In this document: piece after piece, positions 7,835-15,121 of the stretch
Numbering within the stretch: position 1 is the first letter of the stretch
Layout: each line of letters begins with the position of its first letter
Translations under genes and position numbers: made by a program
Source: Acidobacteriaceae bacterium
GTDB taxonomy: Bacteria > Acidobacteriota > Terriglobia > Terriglobales > SbA1
Assembly: GCA_003136335.1 (NCBI GenBank)
Contig: PLEA01000657.1
Coordinates: 1-19,373 of the forward strand
DNA length: 19,373 nt
Reading direction: 5' to 3'
Notes under the pieces: model-generated
Seen by the model: the letters and a program-made list of their open reading frames with translations, nothing else
The model's database searches: none
What the model was told of the DNA's origin: nothing

Positions 7835-10336
7835 ATGCCTACGAAAATTGGCCATTTCGAAATCCTAAGTGAATTGGCGAAATCAACCACGGGTGTGGTC
7901 TACAAAGCCCACGATCCTGAAAGCGGGCAGACGATTGCCCTGAAGGTCATCCAGTTGAGCGCGTTCGGGGAGAGCGCGCCGGCGCTCCAACAGGCGCTGT
8001 TGGCAGAGGCTGAGAGCGCCAAGGTACTGGACAATCCTAATATCACCAACGTGTTTGGTGCGGGTGAAATCGAGGGCCAGTTCTGCGCCGGCATGGAGTA
8101 TGTACAGGGCAATAGCATTGCCACGATGCTGGCGCGCAACGAAGGGTTTTCCATCTGGGATCTTCTCGATATCGGACGGCAATTGTGCAGTGGTCTCGAA
8201 CACGCGAAGTCGCACAACATTGTTCATTACAGTCTGGAACCATCCAAAATTATGTGCGGCTGGGATGGCACCGTCAAGATTCTGGGGTTCGGCGTTTCTA
8301 GCGTAGGCAACTTCGTGCAGCACCTGCCCGGAGCAGTTCCTTCGGTCCTGTATTACATGTCGCCGGAACAGGTTTCGGGCCATTCGACCGATGCGCGCTC
8401 GAATCTGTTCAGTCTGGGCGCTATGTTCTACGAAATGGTGACCGAGCGGAAGGCATTTGCCGGCGAAGACGTGAAATCTTTGTCTCAGAGCATCGTGGAA
8501 AGCACGCCCGTTGCGCCCCTTCATGTTAATCCCAAGGTGCATCCTCTTTTGAGCGACCTCATCATGAAGGCGATGATGAAAGATCCGGTACAGCGCTACC
8601 AGAGCAGCAAGCAACTGCTGGACGATCTGGAGAACTGCAAAGAGGCGAGGCCGGCGGCACCAAAAAAGCCAGAAGTTCCAAAGGGCCCAGTCCAGACGAA
8701 TGTGGCGGCCCAATCGAAGTTTGTGACGCCTGCTGCAGCCCAGCCAGTCGAAAAAAGAGTCGCCGCGCCGCAGGCGCCGAGCGCGCAAGCGCAACCAGCA
8801 GGTTTGGCTAAACCGGCTTCAAAACTTGCCACCCCGAAAGTCGCAGCGGCTGCCGCAGGAGCCGGCGCCGGCACTCTGTCTTCTCCAGAAGTTCCGCCAG
8901 TCAGTCGGTCGAGCTCCGATGGTAAGCCGACCGTCGAGGCCTCGGAGACTCTGTCCGCGAACATGTCGTCGGCCGTCAGCGATGAGCCGCAGATCGAAAC
9001 CTTCGATCCGCAGGTTGCCCCAGACGCTCCGAAGATTGCAGTCGATCCGCTGATGGCCGAGGGTGGATTGAAGACCAGAGGTGGCACGAGTTTCTCGGAA
9101 ATCTCCGAACTGCCCCCACTCAAGGAAGTCTATGTCGCGCCTCCTCCACCCACTCCTCCTCCGTCTTCCTTTGAGCCTGTGCAGCCTGCAGTCTCGCCGG
9201 CAACGGCATTTAAAGCGGGTCGCAAACCCGTCGAGAAGCCCAAAGTACAGCCCAGGGAAGTTGCCGCGAAAGCGATAAAAGAGATCAAGAACGTTCCGCC
9301 GAAGCTGATGCTCTATGCTCTAGCCGGAGCTTGCGCACTGATTCTGATCATCGGCATTGGAGTTACCCTCTACATTCACACTCTGAACAGCGACGACGAT
9401 TCTGGCGCGGGACGCTCCGCCGAGGTGTCGCAAACAGAGCAGCCGGAGGCCAGCCAACCAGCGCCGCGCAATAAACCGACACGGGTGCCGACCGCAACCC
9501 AGCCGGCTGAGACCCAAGTTTCCCCAGATCAGCCCGCCGCGACCTCGGAGCCCGAACCTGCGCAGGCTGAGACTGGTGAGCCTTCCAAGGCACGGAATGC
9601 ACGGAGGAGGGCTGCTCCGCCAATCATTCCCGGACAGTTGACCGTTGACTCTACCCCCCAGGGTGCCCAAGTTCAGGTGGATGGCAGGGGCGACGCGAGC
9701 TGGGTCACGCCGCTGGCTTTGACGAATCTCCAGCCCGGGCAGCATTCCATTACTGTCAGCAAGGCGGGCTACTCCACCGACGCGCGGACGATGAATGTGA
9801 CCTCAGGAAACCGGGCGACAACGGTTGTTCACCTGGCGAGGTTGATGGCCACTCTGGTAGTGAAAAGCGATCCGCGCGGGGCCAACATCTACGTGGACGG
9901 CCGCGACATGGGCACGAAAACCCCGGGACAGGTCAGCGTGGACAAAGGCCAGCACGAGGTGCTGGTGCGGATGTCGGGATACATTGACGAAACCATGAAC
10001 GCGCAGTTCGCGCTTGGGCAAACATTCAACTTTTCTCCGATGTTGCGGCCTCTCGGCAACACGGACAACCTCAAGACCGTCGGAAAGATGTCGAAGCTGT
10101 TTGGGGGAAAGGGCCAGGGGGGACAGGCGACCTTGAGTATCCGTACGCAGCCCAAGGGCGCCCAGATCGCGATCAACCAGCACATGTTGGAAAAGGGCTC
10201 GCCGGCTGACGTGATGCTCGATCCCGGCAACTACGTGATCGACCTTACGCTGAGCGGGTATGCGCCCGCGCGCAAGGTCATCAACGTCGAGAAGGGCGGC
10301 AAGGTTGTGGTCGACGAAGTGCTGCAGCGGCAGTGA
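7835..10336 (+). CDS. Membrane pseudokinase with three PEGA repeats
   Basis: The protein has 833 residues. Residues 7-268 have the Ser/Thr kinase fold (FEILSELAK ... GVVYKA, K37 in ALKV, YYMSPEQVSG, FSLGAMFYEMVTERKAF, PVQRYQS), but the catalytic residues are gone. The Gly loop reads LAKSTTG, with only G20 of the three glycines. HRDLKPxN is replaced by HYSLEPSK (131-138), so the base Asp is Ser133, the Lys is Glu135 and the Asn is Lys138. DFG is GFG (151-153), and the Asp after RS is Asn190. A Pro/Ala-rich linker (270-488), one TM (about 490-515), an acidic/Pro linker, and three periplasmic PEGA repeats (about 601-668, 672-738, 763-830) follow. It probably acts as a binding or scaffold protein. 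TAA directly precedes the ATG, fixing the start; GGGAG lies 12 bases upstream. The gene is divergent from the exporter. Confidence 0.92.
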   Translation: MPTKIGHFEILSELAKSTTGVVYKAHDPESGQTIALKVIQLSAFGESAPALQQALLAEAESAKVLDNPNITNVFGAGEIEGQFCAGMEYVQGNSIATMLARNEGFSIWDLLDIGRQLCSGLEHAKSHNIVHYSLEPSKIMCGWDGTVKILGFGVSSVGNFVQHLPGAVPSVLYYMSPEQVSGHSTDARSNLFSLGAMFYEMVTERKAFAGEDVKSLSQSIVESTPVAPLHVNPKVHPLLSDLIMKAMMKDPVQRYQSSKQLLDDLENCKEARPAAPKKPEVPKGPVQTNVAAQSKFVTPAAAQPVEKRVAAPQAPSAQAQPAGLAKPASKLATPKVAAAAAGAGAGTLSSPEVPPVSRSSSDGKPTVEASETLSANMSSAVSDEPQIETFDPQVAPDAPKIAVDPLMAEGGLKTRGGTSFSEISELPPLKEVYVAPPPPTPPPSSFEPVQPAVSPATAFKAGRKPVEKPKVQPREVAAKAIKEIKNVPPKLMLYALAGACALILIIGIGVTLYIHTLNSDDDSGAGRSAEVSQTEQPEASQPAPRNKPTRVPTATQPAETQVSPDQPAATSEPEPAQAETGEPSKARNARRRAAPPIIPGQLTVDSTPQGAQVQVDGRGDASWVTPLALTNLQPGQHSITVSKAGYSTDARTMNVTSGNRATTVVHLARLMATLVVKSDPRGANIYVDGRDMGTKTPGQVSVDKGQHEVLVRMSGYIDETMNAQFALGQTFNFSPMLRPLGNTDNLKTVGKMSKLFGGKGQGGQATLSIRTQPKGAQIAINQHMLEKGSPADVMLDPGNYVIDLTLSGYAPARKVINVEKGGKVVVDEVLQRQ

Positions 10337-10679
10337 GGTCCATGTCATATTGCGTTCTGAACTGAGCTGAATTACGAACTGCCAAACTCCAGCCGCGAAG
10401 CCCGGCACGGCAGCACTCTTTAGCCCGGAGGCACGCAGCTCGAGTTTCACTGCAGCCTGCTCGCACCTGCGAAGCATCCCACTTGGCACCCACGTTCTCC
10501 GCCCTGGCCCTCGTTCATCGCATCCACGAAAAAATTGCGCAAAGCGTGGTGGAGACGCCGCTGCAATTCTCGTAGATTCGGAACACGCGCCAAAAAGAAC
10601 CGCCTGGCGAAACTTCGGCGAAGCAGGAAACAGGGCACGCGCGGTCCTTTCGCGTGCCCTGCCTTCTTTGGTGAAGAAT
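10337..10679. other. Intergenic region between convergent genes
   Basis: These 343 bases separate the ends of the pseudokinase and receiver-TonB genes. Apart from the terminator hairpin at 10631-10661, no structure was found. A 63-codon frame (10447-10638, -) reads as an Arg/Phe/Cys-rich peptide overlapping the terminator and is not believable as a gene. No terminator was recognised close to the end of the pseudokinase gene. Confidence 0.5.
10631..10661 (-). terminator. Strong hairpin terminator of the receiver-TonB gene
   Basis: CAGGGCACGCG (10631-10641) and CGCGTGCCCTG (10651-10661) form a perfect 11-bp stem with a 9-base loop. It starts 19 bases past the stop codon at 10680. Read on the - strand it is followed by TTTCCTGCTT, a modest T-rich tail. 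The hairpin could also stop transcripts arriving from the pseudokinase gene on the other strand. Confidence 0.75.
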
Positions 10680-12371
10680 TTATTTAGGCAACTTGAAGTT
10701 GATGGTGACTTGCGTTTGAATCTCGACCGGCTCGCCGTTGAGCAAATATGGTTTGAACTTCCACAGTTTGACCGCATCGGTGGCGGCCTTGGTGAGCTGG
10801 GAATCGCCGCTCAGTCCTTTTACGTGAGTGATGTTCCCGTCTTTTGAAATGGTCGCCATCAACTCAACGGAACCCTCAATCCGCATGCTGAGGGCGTTCC
10901 GAGGATAGATGGGCTGCACTTTCTTAATCAGCAATCCGCGCGACACGCCTTGCGATATGTTCAGCGTCTGCAGTAGCGGTTTGGGTGCGACTGTTTCGCC
11001 ACTCCCAAAGTTGGGCGGAGGTGCGCCGGCACCTGCGGTTGCGATTCCGATCATGCTGGGAGCTGCAACGTCAGACGCTCCACCTTTTGCATGTAACGTC
11101 GGAGCCTTGCCTCCTTTGACCACAAGCGGCTCAGCAGAAGCCTCGGCCGCGCCCGAGCCTGATGGCTTCGTGGAACTCGACGCAGACGATAGGGCGTCAT
11201 CGTCAAACGCAGAATCGGTGTCGTCCGATGCATGACCCTTCGCGGTCAATGCCGCGGTTTGTGAACTCGGCAAAGATGCAGATGTCTTTTGCGCGCCAGA
11301 AGCGGGCGAGTGCTGAGCGCCGCTGGGCTTCGCAATATGCGGAGTCGCGATAGGCGCTGATGTGTTTTCCGTCGGAATGGCTTCGGGTTCACTCGTGTGT
11401 CCGTGGAAGTGCGCCCACCCGGCATAAGCTGCTGCGGCGACAATCACGGCGGCGGCGATCGCCAGAAAAAGTTTCTTTCCTCCGCCCTTCGATTCTGCTG
11501 GGTCATTGGCCCCGCCAAAGGTGAATGATGGCGCCGACCCAACCAAACTGGACGACTCGCTCTGCGCTGCTTCCAGCTTTTTCGACCGAGTCTCAGCGTC
11601 CGGCAAACGTTCGGGCAGGACTTCTGCGGCGCGCGTTTCCTGAGGTTCGCGGGCTCGAGCGGGCGTGCTGGCAGCTCCGCTGCCCAGGCTTGCCGGCAAT
11701 CCGGCGTTGGAGGGAGACTTCACCTCGGGCGCAGCAGAAACAACAGCTGCTGCGAGGAACTTCTCGGCCTGAGGCGCAGGTATAATGAACCCCTTGAATG
11801 TAGGCGTAACCGGAGCAGCCGCCGAAGACGCCGCGATGGAATCTTCCCCGCCGATTTCGAGCAAATCTTCGTCTTGAGCAGTGGCATTCGAACCCGCTGC
11901 TGCTGCGGCCGGAGTTTCCGATTTTGCGGATGGAGCGGATTTGGTAGCGACCGGCATCGCAGCCGATGCTGCCGTCGCGGAAGCGCTCGCTTTGGCAGGG
12001 TCGCCCTTGCGCAGCAGTCCACGAGCCACGCGCAACGTTCCCTTGGCCTGTTCGATGTTGATGGGTTTGGTCAGGACGAGGTTGGCGCCGATGCGAAACG
12101 CCTTTGCCACCCCGGCCTGACCTTCCACTACGGCTACGGCAAGCGACGCCTGGTTGGACGTCGAATTACGTGCGCTCTTAAACAACAATGTGGCATTCTG
12201 CTCGTTATCGCAGTCGACCACGACAGCGTCGAAGTGTTGGCCCATCAACTTCTTGACTGCAGCGAAAGGTTCCGCGCAGGCCTCGACGTTGAACTCGAGC
12301 TCGCTTAAAACTTGCGTCACCGTGCGAGCGGTTTTTTCATCGGGGCAGAAGAGAAGAGCTTGGTAACCCAT
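10680..12371 (-). CDS. Receiver - TM - TonB C-terminal domain fusion protein
   Basis: The protein has 563 residues. Residues 1-121 form a receiver-like domain: acidic residues D11/E12 (FCPDE), a likely phospho-acceptor Asp53 (AVVVDCD) and Lys102 (LTKPIN). The Thr/Ser of strand 4 is missing (SLAVAVVEG). A long Ala/Ser/Pro linker (122-298) leads to one TM (about 301-319, LFLAIAAAVIVAAAAYAGW), then another low-complexity stretch (320-475), and a TonB_C domain (about 479-561) with VQPIYPRNA, EGSVELMATI and WKFKPYLLNGEPVE. TonB_C domains contact outer-membrane proteins in the periplasm. The fusion to a receiver is unusual, since TonB normally has only a short cytoplasmic tail. No exbB/exbD gene is seen nearby. 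TAGGATGGG upstream of ATG 12371 is a weak ribosome binding site. It is convergent with the pseudokinase gene, which has the same overall layout. Confidence 0.9.
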   Translation of the reverse strand: MGYQALLFCPDEKTARTVTQVLSELEFNVEACAEPFAAVKKLMGQHFDAVVVDCDNEQNATLLFKSARNSTSNQASLAVAVVEGQAGVAKAFRIGANLVLTKPINIEQAKGTLRVARGLLRKGDPAKASASATAASAAMPVATKSAPSAKSETPAAAAAGSNATAQDEDLLEIGGEDSIAASSAAAPVTPTFKGFIIPAPQAEKFLAAAVVSAAPEVKSPSNAGLPASLGSGAASTPARAREPQETRAAEVLPERLPDAETRSKKLEAAQSESSSLVGSAPSFTFGGANDPAESKGGGKKLFLAIAAAVIVAAAAYAGWAHFHGHTSEPEAIPTENTSAPIATPHIAKPSGAQHSPASGAQKTSASLPSSQTAALTAKGHASDDTDSAFDDDALSSASSSTKPSGSGAAEASAEPLVVKGGKAPTLHAKGGASDVAAPSMIGIATAGAGAPPPNFGSGETVAPKPLLQTLNISQGVSRGLLIKKVQPIYPRNALSMRIEGSVELMATISKDGNITHVKGLSGDSQLTKAATDAVKLWKFKPYLLNGEPVEIQTQVTINFKLPK

Positions 12372-12535
12372 ACCAAACCCATCCTAGGTATACCCGTTAT
12401 CCCCAGCAAGTTACGCTGGTAATTCGCGTTTCACTAATTCTTGTGGTGTTTCGGTTATGGGAACGAAACCAATGAGGGAACTGCAGCAGTCGGCACGCTC
12501 GAACACCGCCCTGCGTAACAACTCCACGGGTCGCA

Positions 12536-12541
12536 TACAAT
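12536..12541 (+). promoter_or_regulatory. Possible -10 element close to a start codon
   Basis: TACAAT lies 8 bases before the ATG of the membrane protein gene, with no Shine-Dalgarno sequence visible. If it is a real -10 box, transcription would begin almost at the ATG and the mRNA would be leaderless. The matching -35 region (GCGTAA) is poor, so the call is tentative. Confidence 0.25.
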
Positions 12542-12549
12542 AGCCGGCC

Positions 12550-13155
12550 ATGCGTCCGCGGTTGCCTCTGTGGCTTAAGATCGGATGGACGATCTGGCTG
12601 CTCGTCTGGGCGCCGCTGTACTGGCGGCAATTCGGGCTGCAGAATTTTCTCTTCTTCTGCGATCTTGGAAATGTGTTGATAGGAATCGGCTTGTGGCTGG
12701 AGAGTCCGCTGATCTTTTCGTGGGCAGCGTCGGGACTGCTTTTATTCCAGACGATCTACACCGTCGATCTTGCCGGCGGGCTGCTGACAGGCCGCCACCT
12801 CGTCGGCGGCACGGAATACATGTTCGATCCGCATTTGCCGCTCATCATTCGCCTGCTCAGCTTGTTTCACATAGTCACACCGCCGCTGCTTTTGTGGGCG
12901 ATTTGGCGTTTGGGTTATGACCGGCGTGGATGGAAGCTCCAGACACTGATGGCGTGGATTGTGGTGCCAGTTAATTATTTCTGGCGTCCCGGGCAGGATG
13001 TGAACTGGGCCCGTGGGTTGTTCTTTCACGAGCAGCATGCCATGCCAGGATGGGCTTATCTATTCGTCTACCTGGTCACGGTGCCGCTGTTGGTTTATTT
13101 TCCCACCCATCTTTTTGTGGATTGGCTGATGCGGCGCTGGAACCGAGAAATGTAG
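12550..13155 (+). CDS. Multi-pass inner-membrane protein, function unknown
   Basis: This 201-residue, strongly hydrophobic protein has about six predicted TM segments: near 5-25 (LPLWLKIGWTIWLLVWAPLY), 32-50 (NFLFFCDLGNVLIGIGLWL), 53-76, 100-118 (LLSLFHIVTPPLLLWAIWRL), 128-146 and 170-193. Polar residues that could be functional sit in or near the membrane: D38, D73, H106, the PGQDVNWARG loop and H157/H160. I recognise no named family, although short membrane proteins with the YWRxxGxxNFLxFxD pattern look familiar from hypothetical proteins. ATG 12550 is the first good start, and no ribosome binding site is visible. The gene is alone on its strand and ends NREM followed by TAG inside a palindromic element. 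It is divergent from the receiver-TonB gene by 178 bases. Confidence 0.8.
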   Translation: MRPRLPLWLKIGWTIWLLVWAPLYWRQFGLQNFLFFCDLGNVLIGIGLWLESPLIFSWAASGLLLFQTIYTVDLAGGLLTGRHLVGGTEYMFDPHLPLIIRLLSLFHIVTPPLLLWAIWRLGYDRRGWKLQTLMAWIVVPVNYFWRPGQDVNWARGLFFHEQHAMPGWAYLFVYLVTVPLLVYFPTHLFVDWLMRRWNREM

Positions 13156-13226
13156 CGCCGGCATCCTGCCGGCCGTCCCGAGGGAGTCCCCGCCCTCGGC
13201 TCGGCGGGCGAGAGGGCGGTGCTACA
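13151..13226. repeat. 76-bp palindromic REP-like element supplying two stop codons
   Basis: The ends TGTAGCGCC and GGTGCTACA are inverted copies with one difference that still allows a G-U pair. Inside are a 7-bp hairpin GCCGGCA/TGCCGGC (13157-13163/13167-13173) and a 7-bp hairpin CCGAGGG/CCCTCGG (13178-13184/13193-13199). The TAG of the membrane protein gene (13153-13155) and the TAG of the mscS gene (13222-13224) both lie in the end repeats, so both proteins end in Met. It may double as a bidirectional terminator. It resembles the palindromes at 3681-3800. Confidence 0.8.
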
Positions 13227-14994
13227 TCTTGCCCGACTCGTCCGGCTGCTTCCGTACAGCCGACTCTGGTTGCGGGTACTCGATCGATCCTTTGAACGAA
13301 GAAATGTCTTCCTCGTGGAAGTCAGGGAAAGGCAACTGCTTCCCGTCGCGCCATTCCGCAATCTTCTTAATGGCGTTGTCAGCTTTTTCTTTCTCGACTC
13401 CGCCATCGCGGCTCAGATAGAGCGTCTGCGACGGAAGCGCCAGGCCGCCGCCGGAGTCCTCCATCACATCCATGATGCGCAGCAACAGATCTTCGCGAAC
13501 GGCAGCGAATTCGTTGAAGTCGCGCGTCAGGATGTACGCCATCACTTCCAGGCTGAGGGAACTGCCCGCAATGTCCGTGAGCCGCACCCGCACGGTTTTG
13601 GTTTCCACTCTGGAGTGGCTGTAAAGCAAGCGACGGATTTCCGCCAACACGAAGCGCACATGGTCCGCCTTACTCTCGGGACGCAGGCCGAGATTCGTCT
13701 TGAACAGAATCTTGTCGCGGCGGCTGAGATTCTCGAGGTTGATCGTGGCCACGGTGCCGTTAGGAATTGCCACCAGCGTCCGTTCGTCCGTGCGGATGCG
13801 AGTGGAGCGCAAACCGATGTCTTCGACCACTCCGGTGCGATCGCCGAAGCGGCAGACATCTCCGACGCGAAAAACTTCATCGCCCAGGACAGAAACCCCA
13901 CCGAAAAGGTTCTCGATGGTTTTCTGCGCGCCGAAGCCAATCGCCAGGCCGCCAATGCCGAGCCCGGCGAGCGCGGTGCTCATGTTGAAGCCCAGATTGC
14001 CGAGCACGGCCAGAACGCCCACCACAAAAATCACTGTCTTGACGATGCGCTCGCCCAGCAGCATGAGCGATCCCGTGCCCGCGTGTCCGCGGGCTAGAGC
14101 TCGACTGCGCACGCGATGCAGGGACCATTGAACGACCCGCCAGAGAATCCAGGTTGCGCTGATGATGAGTGCGATAGATGTAATTTGAAAATAGTAGTGC
14201 CGCGGCAGCAGCGGAATACGAAGGTAGACGGCAAAGACTTGATGAATGAGTGTGCCTGTAAGCAGCCACGCCGGGCCTGAAACCGAGCGCCAGTTGGCGA
14301 CGTCCAACTGTCCGCGCCGACGTGCCCACCAACGTAATGGAATTTCCAGAAGCGCCAGCACCGACCAGCCGAGCGCCGCCGCTACCGGCAGCGCGATCAG
14401 CAGAGCCAAAAATTGCCATAGCGGCATTCCCGCGAACTGGTGTTTGACCAGCACGTTCGGGAGTCGGCTCTCCACGTGGCGAGCCTGGACTTGATCGTAA
14501 AGCTCAGGAACTTTGGACAGAGTGCTGGAGGAGATCAGCCATATCTTGCCGGCGCTCGCATCCGACACGCGCACCAGATCCAGGTCGGCCTCGACATCGC
14601 CCGACGACATGGTGCCAATTTTCTGCCAATTCAGCGGCACACCTTCTTGCGGGATTCCGTCTGCCTGCGTGAAGTTGTTGAACCTGCCGGGGAACGCACT
14701 ATCCAGCACCACCTTGAGCTTGGTAGCAATCTGCTGGCCTTCGGATTGGCGGCGCGCAGCGCTCATCTGCAGGTACTGCGCCGCAATTCCGTAGTCCCCG
14801 GCCTGCGCCGCCTGCAAAAAGCCCAGCATCGTGCCCGACGGTGTCGTGCGTCCGAGGGGATCGACCGTCGCATTGGCCGCCGCCCTCGCGGAGGTCGACG
14901 ACGGCAGAGCCTGGCTGAACGCCGCATCCCTAGAAATCAGGCAAGCCCCAAGACACACCACCCAGACGAATATGGCTTTCGGAAAAGAGGACAT
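13222..14994 (-). CDS. MscS-family mechanosensitive channel with large periplasmic domain
   Basis: From ATG 14994 the protein has 590 residues. This start is preferred over ATG 15066 because GGGAG (15001-15005) sits 6 bases upstream and the N-terminus is then a signal peptide (SSFPKAIFVWVVCLGACLIS, ending near FSQA at 29). A soluble periplasmic domain (about 30-190) precedes four TM helices (about 191-214, 240-262, 268-290, 312-335). A Gly/Ala-rich pore helix (about 339-367, ALAGLGIGGLAIGFGAQKTI) and the MscS beta-domain follow (DEVFRVGDVCRFGDRTGVVE, LRSTRIRTDERTLVAIPNG), then the C-terminal alpha/beta domain. Known MscS channels open under membrane tension and relieve osmotic downshock. The extra N-terminal part makes it larger than the minimal channel, like MscK/YnaI-type relatives. 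It lies 127 bases downstream of lpdA on the same strand and may be co-transcribed or separate. Confidence 0.9.
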   Translation of the reverse strand: MSSFPKAIFVWVVCLGACLISRDAAFSQALPSSTSARAAANATVDPLGRTTPSGTMLGFLQAAQAGDYGIAAQYLQMSAARRQSEGQQIATKLKVVLDSAFPGRFNNFTQADGIPQEGVPLNWQKIGTMSSGDVEADLDLVRVSDASAGKIWLISSSTLSKVPELYDQVQARHVESRLPNVLVKHQFAGMPLWQFLALLIALPVAAALGWSVLALLEIPLRWWARRRGQLDVANWRSVSGPAWLLTGTLIHQVFAVYLRIPLLPRHYYFQITSIALIISATWILWRVVQWSLHRVRSRALARGHAGTGSLMLLGERIVKTVIFVVGVLAVLGNLGFNMSTALAGLGIGGLAIGFGAQKTIENLFGGVSVLGDEVFRVGDVCRFGDRTGVVEDIGLRSTRIRTDERTLVAIPNGTVATINLENLSRRDKILFKTNLGLRPESKADHVRFVLAEIRRLLYSHSRVETKTVRVRLTDIAGSSLSLEVMAYILTRDFNEFAAVREDLLLRIMDVMEDSGGGLALPSQTLYLSRDGGVEKEKADNAIKKIAEWRDGKQLPFPDFHEEDISSFKGSIEYPQPESAVRKQPDESGKM

Positions 14995-15121
14995 GATTTT
15001 CTCCCGCCCGGCTTTGTGCGGGTGCACGCATGTCGTGCGTAGAAATCGAAGCATGGAAGCAATCATTGTATCGAAATGCCGCGGAGAGGTTAGGAACGCA
15101 CGGCGTGGCGCGCAGCACCCA

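Noticed and set aside
10447..10638. 63-codon frame between the pseudokinase and receiver-TonB genes
   Set aside because: It is Arg-rich with no ribosome binding site seen, and it overlaps the terminator hairpin.
13151..13226. CRISPR-like or tRNA-like structure
   Set aside because: Only a single palindromic element with no regular spacers, and no cloverleaf or anticodon arm.
13219..14097. 292-codon + strand frame opposite the mscS gene
   Set aside because: It is a shadow of the MscS beta-domain region; the - strand frame carries the conserved motifs.
14995..15066. Upstream ATG extending the MscS protein by 24 residues
   Set aside because: The extension would bury the signal peptide, whereas ATG 14994 has a well-placed GGGAG.
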